Of a DNA stretch of 6,334 nt, positions 1 to 4,897 are shown one piece after another. The stretch is from NCBI GenBank assembly GCA_003152145.1, contig PLZL01000314.1, positions 1 to 6,334 on the forward strand, in the 5' to 3' direction. This DNA is from Limisphaerales bacterium (GTDB lineage: Bacteria > Verrucomicrobiota > Verrucomicrobiae > Limisphaerales > UBA11358). Each line of letters begins with the position of its first letter. The first letter of the stretch is position 1. The notes under the pieces were generated by a model. The model was not told where the DNA came from and did no database searches. It worked only from the letters and a program-made list of their open reading frames with translations. The position numbers and the translations under genes were made by a program.

Positions 1-114
1 GAGCCGGACTGGCCATGTCATTCCGCCCTGAAATACGCCATTCTGACCGATAAAAAATTCTGGCCGAAGAAAACCCTGGCCGAATTGAAGCCGATTCTGG
101 CGAAATATCTTTGA
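1..114 (+). CDS. C-terminal end of an unidentified protein (5' truncated)
   Basis: Reading frame 1 is open from the window edge to a TGA at 112-114, giving 37 residues that end in ELKPILAKYL. It is lysine-rich with several aromatic residues (two Trp, two Tyr) and a Pro-Cys-His near its start. The frame has the same GC-rich third-position habit as the genes that follow, and its stop lies 23 bases before the next start, so the two could be co-transcribed. I do not recognise the family from this tail. The small size leaves some risk that it is a chance frame. Confidence 0.55.
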   Translation, partial: EPDWPCHSALKYAILTDKKFWPKKTLAELKPILAKYL

Positions 115-137
115 AAGGCGTGCCGATATAAATTGAA

Positions 138-845
138 ATGCCAAACACCGTGAAGCAATCCGGCCTCTGGCTCGCCGTTCTGGCCGTTGTTTTGTCCAGC
201 GCAATACAGCCCGGTTACGCCGCCGACACCAACGCCGTTGTTCCCTACAAAGCACTGGATGACATGTTTCAGCCCATTGGCGAAGTGGATCCGAACAAGC
301 TGGAGATTCACGTGTTTGTCGCATCACGGAACAAAGCCGTGCATCCCTCGGACATCAATCTGACCATACAGAGCGCCACCAAGGGAATGATTCCGGTAGT
401 GGTCGCCACGAACGGACAAATTTTCAAATTCCCGCACGAAAAAGAATTGCGCCGCGAGAATCCCCCCGTCATCTCTAACCTGCCCAAGGGAACGCTCGAT
501 CTTACGATCACCATGCAACTCCCGCCGTCGGATGATCTGGCCTTCCGCTACAACCGGCTTGGCGATGGTGTTGCGGAAATCAACAAATCAATCAAGGCCC
601 AGGCGGGAATGGTGATGTCGCTGTTCGCGCCGAAAGTGCAGGGTGTGGTTTTTCTCTTTCCTAAAGCCAGCGCGGGAAAGGCAAGAGTCGAAATCGCCGC
701 GGCTGCGGGCAGGCGGGAATACACAGCAGACAAGAATGGCCAGATAAAACTTAAACTGGACAAAACGCTCCTGGTGGAAAATCCCGAAGTTAAAGTTTCC
801 GAAAAGCCCGAACACATCGTGCCGGACATGTCGGACATGGATTGA
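138..845 (+). CDS. Secreted/periplasmic protein of unknown function with an internal duplication (possibly DUF2987-like)
   Basis: The 235-residue product starts with a typical Sec signal peptide: a lysine at position 6, a hydrophobic core at about residues 10-22, and a likely signal peptidase I site after GYA at 26-28. The mature part is predicted to be mostly beta strand. It contains two related segments of about 45 residues, near 73-117 and 182-226. Each has an NGQI turn (92-95 and 200-203) followed 14-15 residues later by ENPxV (107-111 and 214-218). A linker with an AFRYNRLGDGVAEIN stretch and a hydrophobic segment at about 155-175 joins them. The overall plan, starting with VPYKAL just after the signal peptide, reminds me of DUF2987 proteins, but this is a weak recollection. 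There are no catalytic motifs, no lipobox and only the N-terminal membrane segment. The protein ends in a short acidic tail (PDMSDMD). The ATG at 138 is preferred because it gives a complete signal peptide. No Shine-Dalgarno sequence precedes it. Confidence 0.85.
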   Translation: MPNTVKQSGLWLAVLAVVLSSAIQPGYAADTNAVVPYKALDDMFQPIGEVDPNKLEIHVFVASRNKAVHPSDINLTIQSATKGMIPVVVATNGQIFKFPHEKELRRENPPVISNLPKGTLDLTITMQLPPSDDLAFRYNRLGDGVAEINKSIKAQAGMVMSLFAPKVQGVVFLFPKASAGKARVEIAAAAGRREYTADKNGQIKLKLDKTLLVENPEVKVSEKPEHIVPDMSDMD

Positions 846-984
846 ACAGCACCTTTGCCGGGAGAATTCCGCCTTGAAGCACTTTGTGGTTATCAACTTC
901 TCGTGCTTATCGGGGTTTTACCGTTGCGGATTTTTAACTTCATGCGGCAATTTTGCTTTTCATACTCCAACTTGATTGCTTTCC

Positions 985-1012
985 TTGACCCACGCGGCCA
1001 AAGCAGTTAGAC
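985..1012 (+). promoter_or_regulatory. Possible sigma70-type promoter for ridA
   Basis: In the 180-bp gap between 846 and 1025, a good -35 box TTGACC (985-990) is followed after 16 bases by TTAGAC (1007-1012), a modest -10 box. Transcription would begin near 1018-1020, only 6-8 bases before the ridA ATG at 1026, so the message would be almost leaderless. That fits the absence of a Shine-Dalgarno sequence. The rest of the gap shows no convincing feature. A six-base inverted match (AAGCAC 877-882 with GTGCTT 903-908) has a 20-base loop and no T tract, so it is not a convincing terminator. Confidence 0.33.
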
Positions 1013-1025
1013 CTTGCACACATTT

Positions 1026-1409
1026 ATGGCAACTAAACAAATCATCAAACCCGCGAAATCACCCGCCGCCGTCGGCCCGTATAATCACGCCGTGCGCGTC
1101 GGCGACCTGCTCTTCTGCGCCGGCCAAATCCCGATTGACCCGAAGGACGGCAACCTGATTTCCGGCGACATCAAGGTGCAAACCGACCGCGTCCTCCAAA
1201 ACGTGAAGGCCATTCTGGACGACCAGAAATTGACGTTTGCGAACGTCGTGAAATCCACGGTGTTCCTGACCGACCTCGCGAACTTCGCCGGCATGAATGA
1301 GATTTACGCGAAGTATTTCACGGAAAATTTCCCGGCGCGCTCGACGATTCAAGTCGCCGCGCTACCCAAAGGCGCGAGCGTGGAAATCGAAGTCGTCGCG
1401 CACTTTTGA
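1026..1409 (+). CDS. ridA: RidA family reactive enamine/imine deaminase
   Basis: The 127-residue product matches the RidA (YjgF/YER057c/UK114) family over its whole length. These are cytoplasmic homotrimers that hydrolyse 2-aminoacrylate and related enamine/imine by-products of PLP enzymes, such as threonine dehydratase, to 2-ketoacids and ammonia. Visible family motifs are AVGPYNHAV (15-23), CAGQIP (31-36), VKSTVFLTDL (75-84), PARSTIQV (103-110) with the substrate-carboxylate-binding Arg105, and ASVEIEVVA (117-125) with Glu120 at the position of the conserved glutamate. Length is normal for the family (about 125-130). An in-frame TTG at 1014 would add four residues, but the ATG at 1026 matches the usual N-terminus (xxKxxIxxxxSPAAxGPY). 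No Shine-Dalgarno sequence is present, and a possible promoter lies just upstream. The stop codon is followed at once by the palindromic repeat, so ridA may be monocistronic. Confidence 0.96.
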   Translation: MATKQIIKPAKSPAAVGPYNHAVRVGDLLFCAGQIPIDPKDGNLISGDIKVQTDRVLQNVKAILDDQKLTFANVVKSTVFLTDLANFAGMNEIYAKYFTENFPARSTIQVAALPKGASVEIEVVAHF

Positions 1410-1410
1410 A

Positions 1411-1492
1411 GGTAGGACAGGCGTCGCGCCTGTCTCCATATTCAGAAAACAAGACGCTCGAATTTAGAGACAGGCGCGACGCTTGTCCGACA
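1411..1492. repeat. Nested palindromic (REP-like) element of the GQASRLS/RDACPT type
   Basis: Two 26-base arms, 1413-1438 and 1465-1490, are inverted copies of each other with 23 of 26 positions matching, separated by a 26-base AT-richer centre. Each arm is itself a hairpin. The left arm holds GACAGGCG-TCG-CGCCTGTC (1416-1434), a perfect 8-bp stem with a 3-base loop. The right arm holds GACAGGCG-CGA-CGCTTGTC (1469-1487), the same stem with one G-T pair. This hairpin-pair arrangement resembles REP/BIME elements mobilised by RAYT (TnpA-REP) transposases. Translated in one frame the arms read VGQASRLS and RDRRDACPT, which I recall from many spurious small ORFs in Verrucomicrobiota and relatives. 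It starts one base after the ridA stop and ends seven bases before the next start, filling the whole gap. It could act as a transcription attenuator or mRNA 3'-end stabiliser. No T tract follows either stem, so a classical intrinsic terminator is not supported. Confidence 0.9.
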
Positions 1493-1498
1493 ATAATT

Positions 1499-1975
1499 AT
1501 GAAAACGAAAAAATCATGGCGCGAGAAACTGGCGGATGACAAAGGCTTGCCGAAAGTCTGCGAAGTCACCGGCAAGTTGTCGAAACGCTGGGGGGAAGGC
1601 CGCTTCGTTATCCCCGCACCACGCGAAGTGGATGCCTTGATGAAGCAGGTTCCGCGCAGTCGAGTTGTCACCATCAACGAACTCCGCGACGCGCTTGCCA
1701 AAAAACACAGAACGGATTTCGCCTGTCCACTGACGACGGGGATTTTTTCATGGATTGCCGCGCACGCCGCCGTCGAGGATGAGGCGGCGGGTAAAAAGCG
1801 CATCACGCCCTACTGGCGCACGCTCAAACTGGGCGGTGAAGTAAATCCGAAATATCCCGGCGGCGTTGAAGGTGTCGCCAAGCGATTGCGCGCCGAGGGA
1901 CACAAGCTTGTTTCCAAGGGCAAGCGGACACTCGTGGCCGATTACGAGAAGAAACTTTTCACCAAACTACGCTGA
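1499..1975 (+). CDS. MGMT/alkyltransferase-like (ATL) family protein with PYWR in place of PCHR
   Basis: The 158-residue product resembles the C-terminal DNA-binding domain of O6-methylguanine-DNA methyltransferase. The block VPRSRVVTINELRDALA (51-67) corresponds to the VPxGxVxTY-x-dlA start of that domain. PYWR (104-107) falls where the active-site PCHR should be. GGEVNPKYPGGVEGVAKRL (112-130) plus RAEGH (131-135) matches the GxLxGYxxGxxxKxxLLxxEG tail. The acceptor cysteine is replaced by tyrosine and the histidine by tryptophan, so it cannot perform suicide alkyl transfer. Known ATL proteins with tryptophan at the cysteine position bind O6-alkylguanine and recruit nucleotide excision repair; a similar sensor role here is inference. 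The basic N-terminus (KSWREKLADDKGLPKV) seems specific to this subfamily. The start at 1499 is chosen because a longer frame from a TTG at 1406 would translate the palindromic repeat and begin inside the ridA stop codon. Its stop overlaps the rmuC start (TGATG), suggesting translational coupling. The relationship is remote, so the functional label is tentative. Confidence 0.8.
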   Translation: MKTKKSWREKLADDKGLPKVCEVTGKLSKRWGEGRFVIPAPREVDALMKQVPRSRVVTINELRDALAKKHRTDFACPLTTGIFSWIAAHAAVEDEAAGKKRITPYWRTLKLGGEVNPKYPGGVEGVAKRLRAEGHKLVSKGKRTLVADYEKKLFTKLR

Positions 1976-3294
1976 TGCCGCCCGGAATTTACATCCTTAT
2001 CACTGCCGTCATCGCCGGCGGATTGGGTTTGTGCATCGGCTGGCTGCTGGGTCGCGGACGCGCGACCATCGTGCCTGCGGATTCTGGATTGATAGATGAG
2101 CTTCGCCAGCAGGCCACGCAGCACGTCGAGAAACAACGCACGTTGCAAGAACAGTTGCTGGCACTCAACCAGCGCAACGGCGGACTGGGCGCGGAATTGA
2201 AATCGCTCAACGAGCGGTTGGTGACGGAACGCCAGCAACTCGAAACCATTCAGGAAAAATTTCGCAAGGAGTTTGAAATCGTTTCAACCAAGCTTATCGC
2301 GGACAACACGAGCAGTTTCAACCGGCAGTCCGCCGAAAGTCTGGAAAACCTGCTCAAGCCGTTGAAAGAAAAACTCGGCGAATTCAAAACCAGCCTCGAT
2401 AAAACTCACGACGCAACGACTACAAACAGCGCGTTGCTCAAAGAGCAAGTCAGCCGCATCGGCGCGGAGGCCGCCAATCTTTCCAAGGCGCTCAAGGGCG
2501 ACGTGAAGGCGCTGGGCAACTGGGGCGAGAACATGCTCGACCAAATTCTGGAGAAGTCCGGCTTGCAGCGGGAATTACACTACCGCCGTCAGCGTGGCGC
2601 GAAAGACGCGGAAGGCGATCAGCGGTTTCTCGACGTGATCGTGGATTTTCCAGAGAAAAAGGGCAATCTGGTCATTGATTCCAAAGTTTCGTTGCGGGCT
2701 TATGAGGAATCCATGAACGCAACGGACGACGCAGCCAGGCTTGCCGGACTGGACCGGCATGTCGAAGCTTTGCGCAAACATTTCCGCGACCTCGGCGCAA
2801 AGCGTTATCAGGACATTCACGGCATCAACACGCCGGATTTCGTGCTGATGTATGTGCCCATCGAAGCGGCATTTTTCGCGGCCATCGCGCGCGAGCCTGG
2901 ACTGTTCGCCGAGGCATTGGATCGCAACGTCGTTCTCATCACCAATTCGACGTTGCTCGCCACGCTTCGCACCGTCGCACACGTCTGGCGGTTGGCCGAC
3001 CAGCAAAAGCACGTCCTCGAAATCGCCGACCGCGGCGGCAAACTTTATGACAAGTTTGTTGGCTTCGTGGAAGACCTGCAAGCGGTGGGTGATTCGCTCG
3101 GCAAGGCGCGCAAAGCCTGGGAAGATGCTTCGACCAAACTTCACACCGGTTCTGGAAATCTCGTCAGCCAGACGGAGAAATTAAAACAATTAGGCGCAAA
3201 GGCCGCCAAGTCGCTCCCGAACGCGTTGCTCGAAAAGGCGAGCGAAGAAACGCCGCCATCCGATTCAACATTGCGTCTGCCGCCGGCTTCGTAA
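1975..3294 (+). CDS. rmuC: RmuC family DNA recombination protein
   Basis: This 439-residue protein has the standard RmuC plan. An N-terminal membrane segment (about 5-26, ending GWLLGRGR) is followed by a long coiled coil rich in Gln, Glu and Leu (about 37-170), then the RmuC domain (about 175-385). Diagnostic motifs are GNWGENMLDQILEKSGL (181-197), FLDVIVDFP (218-226), LVIDSKVSLRAYE (232-244), DFVLMYVPIEAAF (288-300) and the TPxxLxxLLRTV-like stretch LLATLRTVAHVW (327-338). The domain is believed to have a restriction-endonuclease-like fold; Asp235-x-Lys237 fits its (D/E)xK signature. In E. coli, loss of rmuC raises the frequency of inversions at short inverted repeats; the biochemical activity is not settled. 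The start is the ATG overlapping the preceding stop by one base, and it gives the membrane anchor intact. Coupling to the ATL-like gene suggests a shared DNA-maintenance role. The C-terminal tail beyond about 415 is low-complexity and not conserved in character. Confidence 0.95.
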   Translation: MPPGIYILITAVIAGGLGLCIGWLLGRGRATIVPADSGLIDELRQQATQHVEKQRTLQEQLLALNQRNGGLGAELKSLNERLVTERQQLETIQEKFRKEFEIVSTKLIADNTSSFNRQSAESLENLLKPLKEKLGEFKTSLDKTHDATTTNSALLKEQVSRIGAEAANLSKALKGDVKALGNWGENMLDQILEKSGLQRELHYRRQRGAKDAEGDQRFLDVIVDFPEKKGNLVIDSKVSLRAYEESMNATDDAARLAGLDRHVEALRKHFRDLGAKRYQDIHGINTPDFVLMYVPIEAAFFAAIAREPGLFAEALDRNVVLITNSTLLATLRTVAHVWRLADQQKHVLEIADRGGKLYDKFVGFVEDLQAVGDSLGKARKAWEDASTKLHTGSGNLVSQTEKLKQLGAKAAKSLPNALLEKASEETPPSDSTLRLPPAS

Positions 3295-3385
3295 TTTTCA
3301 AATGACGGGTTGGATTCCTGTCTGGATAAGCCGGGAAATATATTGAACTTTCGCCCAGCTTGGAAACACTGATGACAAGCAGCCT

Positions 3386-4897
3386 ATGAAACCATCACGC
3401 CAGCAATACATTTCCAAATCCACCTACTTGATGGGGCTGCAATGTCAGAAGCTGATTTGGTTTCGCTACAACGCCAAAGACCAAATCCCCGCTTACGATG
3501 AGGCAACGCAGGCCATCTTTGACCAAGGCACGGAAGTCGGCGAACTGGCGAGACAACTTTTCCCCGGCGGCATCGTGGTCGCACCCGGAATTATTAATCC
3601 CGACGAAGTCATCGCCCAAACCCAAAAGGCGATTCAAGCCCGCCGGCCTTTGTATGAAGCCGCGTTTGTTTTTCACGGTGGCTACGCCCGCACGGACATC
3701 CTTGTGCCGGTCACCGGTGATGCGTGGGATTTGATTGAGGTCAAATCCACCACCAAGCTGAAGGAAGAAGTCCATCTGTCCGACATCGCGTTTCAGGCCT
3801 TTGTGCTCGCCGGGGCGGGAATTAAAATCCGCAAATGTTTTCTCGCCCACATCAACAACGAATTCGTCCGGCACGGCGCGATTGACCCGCAAAAGCTTTT
3901 CACGCTCGAAGATGTCACCCGGCAAGTCTCCGGCTTGAGTCGCGAGGTCGAGGAACAACTCGATGCGCTGCAACGCGTCATCGGCGCGAAGGCGCATCCG
4001 GAAATTCAAATCGGCCCGCATTGCACCAAGCCCTACGGCTGCCCACTCTATGACCGCTGCTGGTCGTTTCTGCCGGAAGCCAGCGTCTTCACGCTCTACA
4101 ACGACCGCAGCCGGAAATACAAACTGTTAGCGCAAGGCATCCATCACTTGAAAGACATTCCCGCCGACTTCGCGCTCACCGACAATCAAGCCATCCAGCG
4201 TTCCACCCTGCTCGCGGGCAAACCGCACGTTGACCGCCCCGCGCTCGCGGCTTTTCTCGGACAGCTTGAATATCCCGTCAGCTTTCTGGACTTTGAAACC
4301 TTCGCTCCGGCCATCCCGCTGTTTGACGGCTCGCGCCCGTTCCAGCAGATTCCGTTTCAATACTCGCTGCACATTCTCCGCCGGCCTGTTGCCACGTCGG
4401 GGATCGGTGCCAAGTCGAGGTTCGACCATCGCCAGTTTCTCGCCGAAGGCACGGCTGACCCGCGCCCGGAATTCATGCGCCAACTGCGCGACGCCCTGCC
4501 GGAAACCGGCTCGGTGGTGACTTACAACGCCAGCTTTGAAACCGCACGCCTGAAGGAAGGTTGCGAACTGCTGCCGGAATTCAAACCGTGGTTGCGAAAA
4601 GTGACGCCGCGCATCGTTGACCTGCTGCTGCCGTTCCGTGGCTTCCGCTACTACCACCCGCAGCAGCACGGCAGCGCGTCAATGAAAGTCGTGCTGCCCG
4701 CCCTGACCGGCAGGGGCTACGAAAACCTGGCGATTCAAGAAGGCGGCACGGCCAGCCGCGAATTCCTGCGCGTGACCCACGGCCAAGTGACCGCCTCCGA
4801 ACGCCGCCGCGTGCGCCAGCATCTGGAAGAATACTGCGGGCTGGACACGATGGGGATGGTTCAAATTGCTAATGCCTTAACACAATTAACTGCCTAA
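3386..4897 (+). CDS. DUF2779 family protein: Cas4/RecB-like nuclease fused to an RNase H-fold exonuclease domain
   Basis: The 503-residue protein opens with ISKSTYLMGLQCQKLIWFRYN (9-29), typical of DUF2779 and Cas4-like nucleases. A PD-(D/E)xK core follows: GTEVGELA (48-55), RTDIL with Asp104, and DLIEVKSTT (115-123) with Glu118 and Lys120. It continues into a helix with HLSDIAFQAFV (130-140), where Cas4/RecB proteins have their QxxxY region. Cys20 and the trio Cys213, Cys219, Cys225 are placed as in Cas4 and AddB, where four cysteines bind a 4Fe-4S cluster. The C-terminal half looks like a DEDD-type 3'-5' exonuclease: FLDFETF (300-306) with Asp302 and Glu304, VVTYNASFE (377-385), RIVDLLLPF (409-417) with Asp412, and a final YCGLDTMGMV (483-492) with Asp487. 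It therefore probably cuts and trims DNA, but the substrate is unknown. The ATG at 3386 is the first start after an in-frame stop at 3344. The 91-bp gap after rmuC has no strong terminator. Its 3' end overlaps the convergent gene by four bases. Confidence 0.9.
   Translation: MKPSRQQYISKSTYLMGLQCQKLIWFRYNAKDQIPAYDEATQAIFDQGTEVGELARQLFPGGIVVAPGIINPDEVIAQTQKAIQARRPLYEAAFVFHGGYARTDILVPVTGDAWDLIEVKSTTKLKEEVHLSDIAFQAFVLAGAGIKIRKCFLAHINNEFVRHGAIDPQKLFTLEDVTRQVSGLSREVEEQLDALQRVIGAKAHPEIQIGPHCTKPYGCPLYDRCWSFLPEASVFTLYNDRSRKYKLLAQGIHHLKDIPADFALTDNQAIQRSTLLAGKPHVDRPALAAFLGQLEYPVSFLDFETFAPAIPLFDGSRPFQQIPFQYSLHILRRPVATSGIGAKSRFDHRQFLAEGTADPRPEFMRQLRDALPETGSVVTYNASFETARLKEGCELLPEFKPWLRKVTPRIVDLLLPFRGFRYYHPQQHGSASMKVVLPALTGRGYENLAIQEGGTASREFLRVTHGQVTASERRRVRQHLEEYCGLDTMGMVQIANALTQLTA

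Noticed and set aside
877..908. Inverted match AAGCAC/GTGCTT as a terminator for the secreted-protein gene
   Set aside because: The stem is only six pairs with a 20-base loop and is not followed by a T run.
1014..1025. TTG start adding four residues to RidA
   Set aside because: The ATG at 1026 matches the family N-terminus and length; the TTG would sit upstream of the predicted transcription start.
1406..1498. A longer version of the ATL-like gene starting with TTG at 1406
   Set aside because: The extra 31 residues are translated from the palindromic repeat and start inside the ridA stop region; the ATG at 1499 gives the expected family N-terminus.
3339..3344. TATATT as a -10 box for the DUF2779 gene
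   Set aside because: No acceptable -35 box lies 16-18 bases upstream, so the hexamer alone is not enough to call a promoter.
3395..4021. Minus-strand open frame of about 208 codons opposite the DUF2779 gene
   Set aside because: It is a shadow of a clearly conserved coding region; the product shows no domain and its openness is expected from GC-rich codon use.
3386..4897. Cas4 of a CRISPR-Cas adaptation module
   Set aside because: The protein is far longer than Cas4, has an extra exonuclease domain, and no cas genes or repeat array are in the window.
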